A stretch of DNA of 64,000 nt from Desulfocarbo indianensis (GCA_001184205.1 LBMP01000001.1:227364-291363); one strand, 5' to 3'. Positions 37,075-46,275 are shown, numbered from the stretch's first letter. Notes: generated by a model not told the origin, from the sequence alone. Made by a program: numbers and translations.

Positions 37075-38573
37075 GACTGAAACTGCTACTCATACCCACG
37101 TTGTGCCTTAGCCTAGCCGGGTGCGTCACGGTGGGCCCTGACTACCAGGAGCCGCCGGTGCCCCAGGCCAACGTCTGGGATGTCACTAGCGCCAACGGCA
37201 AAAAAGGCGATGGAGTCTCCATTACCAAAGAGAACCTGGCCGCCTGGTGGAAGGTCTTTAATGACCCCATGCTCACCGAACTGATCAAAGAGGCTCTGGA
37301 AGGCAATTTGGACGTGCGGGAGGCCAGGGCCAGAGTGCGGGAGGCCAGGGCCCGTCTGGTCATCAGCCGGGCGGGCCTTTTCCCCTCGTTAGACGCCAGC
37401 GGCTCCTACAACCAGGCTCGGAGCATCACCAGTTACAACGCCGACAACGAGGCCGTCCGCACCGAAAACACTTATTACAGCGCCGGTTTCGACGCCTCTT
37501 GGGAGATCGACATCTTCGGGGGCACCCGGCGCGAGGTGGAGGCGGCCCAGGCGGAAATCCAGTCCGAGCAGGCTTCCCTGGAGTCGGTGTGGGTTTCCAT
37601 GGCCGGCGAGGTGGCCCAGACCTATGTGGCCATCCGCTCCTATCAGCAGCGGCTGGCGGTGGCCGAGAACAACCTGAAGGCCCAGGCCGACACCCTGGAA
37701 ATCCTGGAAGACCGGCACAAGGCCGGGCTAAGCGACGAGCTGGACGTGCAGCAGGCGCGCTACAACCTGGAGAAGAGCCGCTCCGCCATTCCCACCCTGC
37801 GTAGCGGCCTGGAGCTTTCCTACAACGCCCTGGCGGTGCTGGTGGGCAAGATGCCCGGGAAGCTGCAAAAGCGCCTGGAAAGAGCCCAGGACATACCCAA
37901 GCCGCCCTTCAGCGTGGTGTTGAAAATCCCGGCGGACACCCTGCGCCAGCGGCCGGACATCCGTCAGGCCGAGCGCGCCCTGGCCGCCCAGACCGCCCGC
38001 ATCGGCGAGGCCACGGCCGAGCTCTATCCCAAGTTCTATTTGATCGGCTCCATCGGCCTGGAGTCCATGAAGGGCTCCAAGCTGTTCAACGCCGACAGCA
38101 ACGTGTGGAGCATACTGCCCAGCGTCACCTGGCCCATATTCCACGCCGGGTCCATCCGGGCCAACATCGAGGTGCAAAACGCCAAGCAAGAGCAGCTGGC
38201 CGCGCAATACGACAAGGCGGTGCTGGTGGCGGTGAAGGAAATTCGCAACTCGCTTACCGCCTTCAACCAGGAGCAGCAGCGCCTGGCCGCCCTGACCGCG
38301 GCGGTGGATGCGGCCCAAAAGGCGGCGGACATCGCACAGGACAAGTACCGCCAAGGCCTGGTGAACTTCAACGACGTGCTGGACGCCCAGCGCTCCTTGT
38401 TCTCCTATGATGATCAGCGCATCGCCAGCCAGGAGGCGATTACCAACGACATCGTCAGCCTGTACAAGGCCCTGGGCGGCGGTTGGCAGCATATGAAGAT
38501 GGATACTACCCAGCGGTCCGCGCCTGGCGCGACCAAGACGGCGCAGGCATCGGCCACGATGACCAAAAGATGA
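37071..38573 (+). CDS. NodT/OprM-family outer-membrane efflux lipoprotein
   Basis: 500 residues from ATG 37071, overlapping the pump stop. Signal peptide with lipobox LSLAGC (mature Cys at about residue 19), then [11 protein letters not shown], the usual N-terminal sequence of this family. Two repeated coiled-coil/beta regions follow; [19 protein letters not shown] helices and the [15 protein letters not shown] motif mark the second repeat. It forms the trimeric outer-membrane tunnel completing the tripartite pump. The stop overlaps the start of the following lipoprotein gene (ATGA), so that gene is likely co-transcribed. Confidence 0.92.
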   Translation: MRLKLLLIPTLCLSLAGCVTVGPDYQEPPVPQANVWDVTSANGKKGDGVSITKENLAAWWKVFNDPMLTELIKEALEGNLDVREARARVREARARLVISRAGLFPSLDASGSYNQARSITSYNADNEAVRTENTYYSAGFDASWEIDIFGGTRREVEAAQAEIQSEQASLESVWVSMAGEVAQTYVAIRSYQQRLAVAENNLKAQADTLEILEDRHKAGLSDELDVQQARYNLEKSRSAIPTLRSGLELSYNALAVLVGKMPGKLQKRLERAQDIPKPPFSVVLKIPADTLRQRPDIRQAERALAAQTARIGEATAELYPKFYLIGSIGLESMKGSKLFNADSNVWSILPSVTWPIFHAGSIRANIEVQNAKQEQLAAQYDKAVLVAVKEIRNSLTAFNQEQQRLAALTAAVDAAQKAADIAQDKYRQGLVNFNDVLDAQRSLFSYDDQRIASQEAITNDIVSLYKALGGGWQHMKMDTTQRSAPGATKTAQASATMTKR

Positions 38574-39196
38574 GTTACAAGCCTAATTATTTAGTTTGTC
38601 AGAAAAATAATGGGGTAAAAATTAGCGCCGTGGCAGGGTTGCAGAAAAAAATCATTCTGATCCTCATGGCACAACTGCTATTTTTGTCGGCCTGCCAGGA
38701 CACAGGCCCTGGGGTGAGTGACAAGGCCAGGAAGTTCAGGGACGCGGCCTTGGCTTATCTTGAAGTCGCCAAACAGGACCTTGCCCAAGTGCGCGATTTG
38801 GAGGATCAGGTCGAGGTCGGCTCGGCCCTCACCCGGATATTTCCCAAGGCCCGCGAGTCAATCCACGGCCTGCCCCGTGGCCTACTGTTTTTAAACAGAT
38901 CAGGAGAGGTGGTGGCCGGCCGCTATCCGGACCCCAAGGCCCCGGATGGCCTGGCATCCGTTACGCCTGGTCACAATTACGGCAATTACCAGGCCATGAG
39001 GCAGGCCTTGCAAACGGGCGAAAACGCCCAGTTTCTTTTGTACATTTATAATGGCAAGTTTTGTGCGCTTTGCTCGCCGCTGAAGCGGGATGGAGCCATC
39101 GTAGGCCTGATCTGCCTGGCTTTCTCCACCGAGGTTATGAGCGGCCGCATGGGAGTTAGTGAAGAGGTTTTCCTGGCCCTGGACTTCAATTCCTGA
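38570..39196 (+). CDS. Lipoprotein with single-Cache-like domain
   Basis: 208 residues from ATG 38570, which overlaps the stop of the NodT gene; the frame is open further upstream but those residues are shadow sequence. A signal sequence (KKIILILMAQLLFLSAC) with lipobox LSAC sits unusually far in, at residues ~27-43, so a later start (for example GTG near 38616) is plausible. The mature part resembles a small extracytoplasmic sensor fold: RGLLFLNRSGEVVAGRYPDP and LLYIYNGKFCALCSPLKRDGAIVGLICLAF. Its place at the end of the efflux operon suggests a periplasmic accessory or ligand-binding role; no direct precedent was recognised. Confidence 0.6.
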   Translation: MSYKPNYLVCQKNNGVKISAVAGLQKKIILILMAQLLFLSACQDTGPGVSDKARKFRDAALAYLEVAKQDLAQVRDLEDQVEVGSALTRIFPKARESIHGLPRGLLFLNRSGEVVAGRYPDPKAPDGLASVTPGHNYGNYQAMRQALQTGENAQFLLYIYNGKFCALCSPLKRDGAIVGLICLAFSTEVMSGRMGVSEEVFLALDFNS

Positions 39197-39317
39197 AGAA
39201 GCCGCCAATCAATATTCAAGTCAAGCCAACAGTGAAGTCGCATAAATTTTCACCAGCCATCCAGCTCCGCATATGACTAGCATGACTTGCGGGCCATGAT
39301 TTGTTTACAAAGGAAGA

Positions 39318-39929
39318 TCAGGTGTCGGGAGTCGCGCTAGGCGGGGCAAGGAAGCGGGTGATCAACACCTTTAAAAGGTGGAAGGATTTTTTCAGGTCGG
39401 TTTCCGGGTCTCGGATGGACACAGTTTTGAAGCCGTCCAGGACGCTGAGCAGCACATTGGCGACAAGCTCCGGATCCAGCTCCGGGTCTATTTGTCCGCA
39501 GGCCTGGCCCTTGCGCAGCAATCCGCCCAGCAGTCTGCACATGCCCCGGTTGTGTTTTTGCAGAATCTCGGCCATGGCTGGATTGCGGCCAGCCTCCGCC
39601 AAGATTTCGAACCGGGCCACCAGCCCGGAGGCTCCGGACATCGAGTTGGTCCAATCGATCTCGGAGAGGATCGCCCCTAGGGCGTTGTGCTCTTCCGTGG
39701 TTCTGCTGAAGCGTTCGTTGGCCTGCTCAAGCCGGGCCTCGGCTATGGCGCTGATGATTGCTTCTTTGCTAGGAAAATAGTGGTAGAGATGGCCTGCGCT
39801 GATCTTGGCTTCCGAGCAGATATCCGAGACAGTGGTTCCGCGGAAGCCCTTGCGGACAAAACACCTGCCCGCCGCCTCCAGAATGTCCCGTCGCTTTTCT
39901 TCGTGCTTGACTGGATCCAGCTTGCGCAT
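39318..39929 (-). CDS. TetR/AcrR-family transcriptional regulator
   Basis: 203 residues. The HTH is at residues 12-58: RRDILEAAGRCFVRKGFRGTTVSDICSEAKISAGHLYHYFPSK, a standard TetR DNA-binding domain. The C-terminal domain (LSVLDGFKTVSIRDPETDL) is of the general TetR_C type and gives no ligand clue. It is convergent with the efflux-operon lipoprotein gene and divergent from the outer-membrane protein gene at 40.35 kb; an inverted repeat just after that gene's consensus promoter is a likely binding site. It probably represses that gene and possibly itself. Confidence 0.85.
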   Translation of the reverse strand: MRKLDPVKHEEKRRDILEAAGRCFVRKGFRGTTVSDICSEAKISAGHLYHYFPSKEAIISAIAEARLEQANERFSRTTEEHNALGAILSEIDWTNSMSGASGLVARFEILAEAGRNPAMAEILQKHNRGMCRLLGGLLRKGQACGQIDPELDPELVANVLLSVLDGFKTVSIRDPETDLKKSFHLLKVLITRFLAPPSATPDT

Positions 39930-40034
39930 ACTGTTCTACGACCCCTTCAAACCTAAAAGGCTATCATTCCTAGCATATAAAGTCAACACAGGCCCAGTGG
40001 CTTGGCCCAACTTAAAACTATTGTTTGGAATTCC

Positions 40035-40062
40035 TTGACAGGGTCTAGGCTGCTGCTATAAT
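40035..40062 (+). promoter_or_regulatory. Near-perfect sigma-70 promoter
   Basis: TTGACA (40035-40040), 16-base spacer, TATAAT (40057-40062): both hexamers match the consensus exactly. It points to the outer-membrane protein gene about 290 bases downstream. A promoter this strong so far from its gene implies a long leader or repression; an inverted repeat lies 12 bases after the -10. Confidence 0.6.
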
Positions 40063-40073
40063 AGATCGAACAT

Positions 40074-40090
40074 TCACTCTATTAAAGTGA
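40074..40090. promoter_or_regulatory. Operator-like inverted repeat in the TetR/OMP intergenic region
   Basis: TCACT (40074-40078) and AGTGA (40086-40090) form an inverted repeat with a 7-base centre, located at about +5 to +20 from the predicted transcription start. The rest of the 39930-40352 gap shows no RNA gene; a short open frame (40087-40338) there has poor coding character. Confidence 0.35.
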
Positions 40091-40352
40091 CTACTATGCC
40101 CGCTACCGGATATTTGCAAACAAGGCGATCAATTATCTCAATGGGGCAGATGGCCAGCGATAACCAGGTCGTGCTTGGCCTCACCCGGAAAAGCCGATTT
40201 GAGACCGGATTTGCCCCGCCCCGGTGGTTTGGGAGCAATCCGACCTCGATTGTCACGCATGCCTCTCATCCGGTGAAGCCCATGCGCCAGTACAATCCGC
40301 CTCCGTCCCATCTGTCCCAACACGATATATGCTTTTGAGAAAGGCTCCTATC

Positions 40353-41243
40353 ATGAATAAATTAATTGCCTGCATGAATCTCTTGGCCTTAATCATCACT
40401 CTGATCTGCCCCGCCGCAGTCCTGGCCGCTGCTGCCTCGCCATCTGCTTCACCACCGGATTTCACGGCCAAGCTAGACCTAGCCATGGTTGGAGAGGCTG
40501 ACGTGGGTGGCGGGGGGGGATTCTCCGCCATGACCGGTCGCCTGGATTTGGACTACAAAGGATTTTCTTTTCAATACCAAAGGAATAGCTATCAGTGGTC
40601 CGATTTAGGGCAACTCCCCTTTGGCAATGGTCAGGACGATCCCTGGGAGTCGCTACAGAAGGTGGGGATCAGCTACACCCACCGTGGGGCAATCAGCGAT
40701 AACATGGACTATATGGCTATGGCCGGGGTAAGCAGCACCTTTGAAGAAGAAATGGAGGACTCCTACAACGTACAGGGCATGATGACGGCCACCTACCGCC
40801 TGACTCCGCTATGGAGGGTCAGCTTTGGATTGGCCGCGCGCTACCATAAAGTAGAAACCACCCTGCTCCCCATCGCCGGTATCTCCTATAACTTGGCGAC
40901 CCCCCAGGGTCTCTTCGCCTCGTTGGGATTTCCCGTAACCGTGGTGGGCTATCGGTTCAAGCACGGCTGGTCCCTAAACTGGGGAGCCCTGGAATTCAAC
41001 AATAACTATTATCGGTTGGCCGACGACAGCACAGTGCGTCCACGCGGCTTTTTGGAAACCCGCGACCTCATCTCATCGTTTTGGGTAGCTTATCAGCCCC
41101 GTAAAAACATCAAACTCGAGGCTGGCATACACTACCTGTTCAACCGCGAGCTGAATACTTATGACCAAGAGGGGGAAAACGAACAGGACCATGATGTGGA
41201 CAACGCTTGGGGTGGGTTTTTGCGGGTGAGACTAGAATTTTAG
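40353..41243 (+). CDS. Outer-membrane beta-barrel protein, function unknown
   Basis: 296 residues from ATG 40353; the frame is open upstream but the ATG directly begins a signal peptide (MNKLIACMNLLALIITL to AAVLAAAA). The mature protein has alternating hydrophobic/polar strands with many aromatic residues (GFSFQYQRNSYQW, WRVSFGLAARYH, KLEAGIHYLFNREL) and ends in RVRLEF, the C-terminal Phe of outer-membrane barrels. It resembles small DUF6268-like barrels, a weak assignment. Probably regulated by the divergent TetR. May serve export or permeability together with the RND system nearby. Confidence 0.7.
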   Translation: MNKLIACMNLLALIITLICPAAVLAAAASPSASPPDFTAKLDLAMVGEADVGGGGGFSAMTGRLDLDYKGFSFQYQRNSYQWSDLGQLPFGNGQDDPWESLQKVGISYTHRGAISDNMDYMAMAGVSSTFEEEMEDSYNVQGMMTATYRLTPLWRVSFGLAARYHKVETTLLPIAGISYNLATPQGLFASLGFPVTVVGYRFKHGWSLNWGALEFNNNYYRLADDSTVRPRGFLETRDLISSFWVAYQPRKNIKLEAGIHYLFNRELNTYDQEGENEQDHDVDNAWGGFLRVRLEF

Positions 41244-41298
41244 CCCATGCCGATAAACTGGGCACTTTGGGAACGCCTTGTTTTCCAGCTGATAGGCT

Positions 41299-41615
41299 AT
41301 GGAAATTATAGCAATGGCCGGCGCTGCCTCGGGCATAGGCCGAAAGGCTGTACTGGATATACAGCGGGCCGGCTAATGCAGCCTGCTACTGAGAACCTGG
41401 GGTGCCCATTTTGCGGGAGCTAACCCCATGCCTGGCCTTGACCAGCTTGGCGAGTGTGAGGAGCTTCGCCTAAACGGTAAACAAAAGGCTGGGCGATGAC
41501 AGGATAGACGGGCTGGTGTTCAACGCCGGCGTGTGGTTTCCTAATATCGAGCCGCATAGCGTTGAAATATTTGACCTTGCCTCGCTAAATGACCAAACTC
41601 CGAATGCGGCATACT
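41299..41615 (+). pseudogene. Decayed short-chain dehydrogenase
   Basis: The frame beginning at ATG 41299 reads MEIIAMAGAASGIGRKAVLD, the TGxxxGIG cofactor loop of an SDR, then stops at a TAA after about 25 codons. Further on, in another frame, DRIDGLVFNAGVWFPNIEPH matches the SDR NAG region. Multiple stops and frame changes lie between. The gene is dead. The remainder of the 41244-41756 gap shows nothing else recognisable. Confidence 0.65.
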
Positions 41616-41756
41616 CTACAACTTTCCTAAAACGGTATAATATGACAGATCAAATCATCTTCAAACTCCGCCACCTACCTGCCAAGTAAATGAGGTCCAC
41701 TTCTCTATTTCAGTCGTAACCTACCTTTTAAAAAGATAAATTTTAATAGATCAACT

Positions 41757-42008
41757 CTAATTTTCTCTTCTCATCACCTTAGCCGCTCTATAACCATCCT
41801 GAATTATAGTCCGGCCTGTTTGCTCTCCTGCCATCATGCCTATGGCGATACAAACCAAGGCCAAAACCAAGGGGGCAGCGTTGCCGTTCACCAAAGCGAG
41901 CGCCTTGCGGACATATCGGTGAATCTCACCAGGCTCGAAGGACTGTTCCCTGGTCAAGCTCTCCTGCTGCTCGAAAAACTCCTCAAGAGACTGCGGCTTA
42001 AGCGGCAT
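41757..42008 (-). CDS. Small island membrane protein, paralogue A
   Basis: 83 residues from ATG 42008 (GGAG eight bases upstream). The N-terminal half is acidic and helical (LEEFFEQQESLTREQSFEPG), then YVRKALALVNG leads into one membrane span (LVLALVCIAIGMMAG) and a basic tail (GRTIIQDGYRAAKVMRREN). It shares this layout and many residues with the protein at 47673-47924. It starts 26 bases after the stop of the pyrophosphorylase-like gene, so the two are probably one operon. Function unknown. Confidence 0.6.
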   Translation of the reverse strand: MPLKPQSLEEFFEQQESLTREQSFEPGEIHRYVRKALALVNGNAAPLVLALVCIAIGMMAGEQTGRTIIQDGYRAAKVMRREN

Positions 42009-42034
42009 CGATGATACTCCTTTCAGGCAAATGG

Positions 42035-43084
42035 CTACGCCGGGGGCAGATTGGACGTATCCAGGCCCCACTTGGGCGGATAGAACGGGTCGACTTTGGG
42101 TTTGTTGGGGTCGTAGACGAAGCGGAACCGGACGGTCTTGCGCTTGTCGCCCAGGTGAGGGTGAGAAATCCTCGTATATTTGGCCAGTTCACAGAATATG
42201 TTTTGGCAGTCGATCAAGTGGAGTGGCCTACCGAAAAGGTTTTTGAAATCATAGCCATATTGGGCGGGCAACCAGTCCTGCGAATCAACCATGTGCCGGA
42301 CCGCATCCTCAAAGCCGGTGGGCGGGATGTCGCCATAACATTTGGTGATGCCGCTCCTGGCTCCCGGACCGCAGGACACGTAGCTGTCTTCGCTGAAGTT
42401 GATGTAAGGTGTGTAATTAAGGTCAATGCTGTATTGGTATGCCAGCCAGGAGCCCACGCCGGGCATATCCTGTATGAGGTTGGCCACCCGCCGAAGACTG
42501 TTTGCTTCAAGTATTCGCTGAAATAGACCAGACCGTTCGGCCTGCTTCAAGGCCAGCAGATGATTGCCGTACTTGCTTGGGTGCGGTCCTTGCACTCGAC
42601 CCGCATTGTAAGCCGTTGAATAGACAGACCCCACTTGCTCATGTAATTGCTCGAAGGCATCAACATACCGATCCAACTCAAACCCCTCCAGCATGACCGG
42701 GAAGAAGTGCTTCGCGATCCACTGCCAGGTGCTGATCAAATTGAACCGCTTGAACAATAACACCCTAAACACCGTGTCTTCTGGTGAATAGTCAATATTA
42801 TCTTGTGGATATATCACATAGCGTATCAGGTATTGGCTCGTTCGATCCGATGCTCTAAACGCATTTGTGAACTTGTACTCTTGTAGGATCGGGTCATCCG
42901 TGTAAGGCTCAGGCTGCCCGGCCAGCCTGGCAAAGAAGATATTCTGCCTCTCAGCGGCCCAGTACCAATAGAGCCGCAAAATCTCGTCCGACAAACCCAC
43001 CTCCTTTTGCTCTAATAACCTGCCATTAGCTGCTTTAACCAACCAAGCCGATAGTGCGACCTGATTCGAACCATGTTCAGCCAA
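42035..43084 (-). CDS. Alpha-glutamyl/putrescinyl-thymine pyrophosphorylase-family-like protein
   Basis: 349 residues, start taken at TTG 43084 (no strong Shine-Dalgarno). The N-terminal region has WYWAAERQNIFFARLAG, DDPILQEYKFTNAFRASDRTSQYLI; a central part reads MPGVGSWLAYQYSIDLNY; then INFSEDSYVSCGPGARSGITK and, near the end, CQNIFCELAKY. This order matches, from memory, the phage-related hypermodified-thymine enzymes grouped as aGPT-PPlase/5-hmdU-kinase helical domains, whose fold resembles HhH DNA glycosylases. They act on modified pyrimidines in DNA. Chromosomal copies in islands are of uncertain role (DNA modification or phage conflict). It is followed closely by the small membrane protein A. 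Confidence 0.5.
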   Translation of the reverse strand: MAEHGSNQVALSAWLVKAANGRLLEQKEVGLSDEILRLYWYWAAERQNIFFARLAGQPEPYTDDPILQEYKFTNAFRASDRTSQYLIRYVIYPQDNIDYSPEDTVFRVLLFKRFNLISTWQWIAKHFFPVMLEGFELDRYVDAFEQLHEQVGSVYSTAYNAGRVQGPHPSKYGNHLLALKQAERSGLFQRILEANSLRRVANLIQDMPGVGSWLAYQYSIDLNYTPYINFSEDSYVSCGPGARSGITKCYGDIPPTGFEDAVRHMVDSQDWLPAQYGYDFKNLFGRPLHLIDCQNIFCELAKYTRISHPHLGDKRKTVRFRFVYDPNKPKVDPFYPPKWGLDTSNLPPA

Positions 43085-43354
43085 ACAGGCTAATAACAGC
43101 GTATTACTGGCTGATTAGGCATCTTGGGGCGAGGAGCCCCTTTGTCGATTAAAGCCCGGCTGCTAGACGCTTAAACCTAGAATTACAAGTTCTATGCGGG
43201 CACTAGAGAAAAGGGCTCATCTAGGAGGCCATAGAGAGCTATCTAAGCGAAATATTTTTCTTTTTCTGAAGTTATCGAAAAATTATCCGCTTTCCGACTG
43301 CGCTGGAACAGGGTATACTTTGTTTAAAGGCAAGTTATTTCAAGGAGATATACC

Positions 43355-44032
43355 ATGCCACAAGCCTTTGCTTACCTTCGAGTCAGCACGGTTGGCCAGG
43401 TCCAGGGTCACGGCTTCGACCGGCAACTTGACACCATCCAAGCCTATGCCAAGGAGGCCGGGATTGAGATTGTCCAGGATTTCAAGGAGGAAGGCATCTC
43501 GGGAACCGCCGATGAAACCGAACGGCCAGCCTTCCAAGAACTGATGGCGGCGGTTCTCGGCAATGGGGTCCGCACCATCATAGTGGAGAGCATGGACCGC
43601 CTGGCCAGGGAACTCAGAATTCAAGAGGCCCTGCTTGTCTACCTGGCCAGCAAGGGCGTCAACCTGATTTCCGCCCGGACTGCGGAGAACATCACCCAAG
43701 CAGTCCAAGCCGATCCTCTGAAGAAGGCCCTTGTTCAGGTCCAGGGCGTTTTCGCTGAGCTGGAGAAGAACCAGTTGGTTCGTAGGCTCAAGAAAGGACG
43801 TGACAGGACCCGGCAGCTAACCGGACGCTGTGAAGGACGCAGGCCCTACGGCGAAACTGAAGACGAGCAGGCCGTCATCCGCCGGATTCGGGCAATGCGG
43901 CGTAGGCGCAGGAACGGCATGAAGGGCATGACCCTGCAAGCCATAGCCGACCGCCTCAACTCCGAAGGCATCAGAACCAGGGACGGCTTGCAGTGGCGTC
44001 CGGTTCAGATTCACCGCATTCTCACCCGTTAA
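43355..44032 (+). CDS. Serine recombinase / resolvase
   Basis: 225 residues, ATG preceded by AAGGAG. The catalytic serine is in FAYLRVST near residue 11; the resolvase core continues with SMDRLARELR (catalytic Arg residues) and the long E helix (FAELEKNQLVRRLKKGRDR). The C-terminus has a helix-turn-helix (MTLQAIADRLNSEGIRTRDG, WRPVQIHRILTR). It is a small serine recombinase of the resolvase/invertase type, most likely serving resolution or inversion within the island. It is transcribed away from the pyrophosphorylase-like gene; the 270-base space between the two holds no other gene. Confidence 0.88.
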   Translation: MPQAFAYLRVSTVGQVQGHGFDRQLDTIQAYAKEAGIEIVQDFKEEGISGTADETERPAFQELMAAVLGNGVRTIIVESMDRLARELRIQEALLVYLASKGVNLISARTAENITQAVQADPLKKALVQVQGVFAELEKNQLVRRLKKGRDRTRQLTGRCEGRRPYGETEDEQAVIRRIRAMRRRRRNGMKGMTLQAIADRLNSEGIRTRDGLQWRPVQIHRILTR

Positions 44033-44272
44033 GGTTCCGCCCAACCAAACATCACGATTCAGCGAGGCCCTAAGACGCCCTAGGAGCGCCGATCTTGCTC
44101 CGGCCGGGGGAAGGGGGCGGGCGCGAGGACGCATGAGCCTGAGCGGTCTTGCCTGTTCCCCCTTACGTGCGCACTTCCACATTGCGCGTATTCATGGTAT
44201 ATTTTTCATTAAACAATAGTAGGTTACGCTCGAAGGGGTCCTTTTGCATAATTGCTGGGATATTAGGCGCAC

Positions 44273-45055
44273 ATGAAAATTCTACCAATCATTGATCCAA
44301 CATTGGATCGCCCCCGTGAAGACAAATGGTTCACTGAAGGCTTCCTGCCCCAAGTTGTAGCGAGCCTAAGCGGAATTATGCTCTTTCCTGTAGATGAGGA
44401 GCAAAGGGCAAAGTATTCGGAGGGTTGTCGACTATGGTTTCAGCAGCGCCAATCAGACGCTTTATTGCAAAAGAGCAAATTCAGTTTAGGCTTGTTTGAT
44501 TATTCTGAACACCACCCAGGGCCAGATGGCATTGAATCATGGTATCAAACCATCCATTACCATGCGGCCTACGTTGGTCAAATAGCTCTCATAATATACC
44601 AATTTGCGAAATTTTACCCATCCCATGAAGTAGGCCTCAATAAAGCAAAATTCATTGCTGATACTATTTACAAAGATCTTAAAGATGAGAATGGCTACGA
44701 CCTATCTAAAAGTAAAAGCTGGGTTAATAGTGCTTGGACTGACTATAAGTCGGTATCACATTATTGGGCGCTGTTGTGTTTAATAAGAACTAATACCGAA
44801 GTTGGATTTAAGGACCCAGCCAATGTGGGGGACGAAAGTTTGGCCTACTGGTTACGTGTTTTCTTGACACGATCCGAATTGATTAGAAGTGTCTTGAATG
44901 AACCGGCAAGTAAACGTCGAAAAGAGCCTGTGGTGAAACCTGATGATATGTGGACCTTGCCGGACTCCCTTCCTTTACCACGGTTAGGTGTTCCCATTGG
45001 TCCTCCTTCAGAAGAGGCGCTGGAAATCCTGAAGGGGTATAAAGTACAAATCTAG
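44273..45055 (+). CDS. Hypothetical protein of AT-rich island segment
   Basis: 260 residues, soluble, no membrane span apart from weakly hydrophobic stretches (AAYVGQIALIIYQFAKF). Rich in aromatic residues and Lys; the C-terminus is proline-rich (SLPLPRLGVPIGPPSEEA). No recognised family or motif. The base composition is more AT-rich than the resolvase before it, suggesting separate acquisition. A start at ATG 44273 fits the beginning of coding composition. The 44033-44272 gap before it holds no gene; it includes a 13-base block repeated inverted at 48023-48035. Confidence 0.55.
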   Translation: MKILPIIDPTLDRPREDKWFTEGFLPQVVASLSGIMLFPVDEEQRAKYSEGCRLWFQQRQSDALLQKSKFSLGLFDYSEHHPGPDGIESWYQTIHYHAAYVGQIALIIYQFAKFYPSHEVGLNKAKFIADTIYKDLKDENGYDLSKSKSWVNSAWTDYKSVSHYWALLCLIRTNTEVGFKDPANVGDESLAYWLRVFLTRSELIRSVLNEPASKRRKEPVVKPDDMWTLPDSLPLPRLGVPIGPPSEEALEILKGYKVQI

Positions 45056-45197
45056 CGCATAACAGACACCGCTCTATCTTGGACTGGTTCAGATATTTTC
45101 TGGACTAGTCCATTCTTTTTTGAGGCTTATATAGCCTCAAAAATTCCGTGTACGCTAGACCCAACATCAGCAATAAAGAGCGTTGGGATAAACGTAC

Positions 45198-46208
45198 ATG
45201 GCTTCCGACAAAAATAGTACCCATAAAAATATAACCCCTATAGTGGGCTCGTCAAGTCTGATTTGGGCGCCCCCAAGTAATTACCCTTTCCTCTTTTCCG
45301 ATTCTTCCCAATTCCATAATCATTTCTCAGACCTCAACTTAAAAATCTCAACTGATTTCATAACAATATCTATCAAAATAGACTGTCATGAGCAGCTTTT
45401 CGAATTCCTCCATTACCTTGGTTATCAAACAATCCAAGATGGCTATGACAACGGACCTACATACAGGAGAAGGCGATTCGTAAAGCATGTCATGTACCCT
45501 CAAATGTCTATTGGAATATCCTATAACCGATATTCTTATATGTACAATAGACCTGCAATGTCACTCACCTTATTTCGTCCAACAAAAACCTTAATCCAGT
45601 GTCTAGAACAGTTTCTAATAGACTTGGGTATTACAGCTAACGTATCAAAGGTGGAACTTCCTCTTGATTTCAGTTGTACATATTATGAAGACCTCTATGA
45701 GTTTTTATCCAAACAACAGTTCCTAAAAAACCAACGCAAATCATCTTTCTATATTAAGAGCACTTTTTACTCTAACGACCTAAGATCAAGCTCTCGTGGA
45801 ACACGGTTGTACGTCAAGCAAATCGGCAACGACCTATTTGTTAGGCTTGAATTGGTCTTAGGCCGGGGGCCACTTCGCAAACATAATGTCATGTGGCCAC
45901 CATACGATATTGACAACATATACATATTTAAAATCCTCAGCTTTGTTCGTTTTGATACTGATTATCTCTACAAGATTTTGCGTAAATACTACGATTCGGT
46001 AAATGCTAGTGATCCCGTTAGTGATGAAATCATATCCGAAGTCATAGACCACCTCCTATCTATACCGATGTTGCAGGCCGTTGACTTCCTCAAACATAAC
46101 AATATCCCAAACTATGGCAGGGCCCTAAAGACTCTGGACTGGTTCCACGACTGGATGACAGCCCAAATGCAAGGGCAGTCATTTTTGCCAGTCGGTGAGC
46201 CGCTGTAG
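45198..46208 (+). CDS. Hypothetical protein with weak replication-initiation-like pattern
   Basis: 336 residues, AT-rich codons. Central motifs KVELPLDFSCTY, then RSSSRGTRLYVKQ and LFVRLELVLGRG resemble the order D-x-D, YxK and RxE seen in Rep_trans-type plasmid/ICE replication initiators, but no clear catalytic Tyr motif was identified, so the match is tentative. The C-terminal part (LSIPMLQAVDFLKHNNIPNYGRAL) is helical. It precedes an excisionase-like HTH gene by 67 bases. If a Rep protein, the island may once have replicated autonomously. Confidence 0.45.
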   Translation: MASDKNSTHKNITPIVGSSSLIWAPPSNYPFLFSDSSQFHNHFSDLNLKISTDFITISIKIDCHEQLFEFLHYLGYQTIQDGYDNGPTYRRRRFVKHVMYPQMSIGISYNRYSYMYNRPAMSLTLFRPTKTLIQCLEQFLIDLGITANVSKVELPLDFSCTYYEDLYEFLSKQQFLKNQRKSSFYIKSTFYSNDLRSSSRGTRLYVKQIGNDLFVRLELVLGRGPLRKHNVMWPPYDIDNIYIFKILSFVRFDTDYLYKILRKYYDSVNASDPVSDEIISEVIDHLLSIPMLQAVDFLKHNNIPNYGRALKTLDWFHDWMTAQMQGQSFLPVGEPL

Positions 46209-46275
46209 GTCACTTATGTCCACTAATAGGTCAACACATACCAGGAAGGAGAATACCAATGAAAGGCTACCTAAG

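Noticed and set aside
40087..40338. Small plus-strand frame between the consensus promoter and the outer-membrane protein
   Set aside because: Poor composition, no ribosome-binding site and no recognisable motif; kept as a possible leader only.
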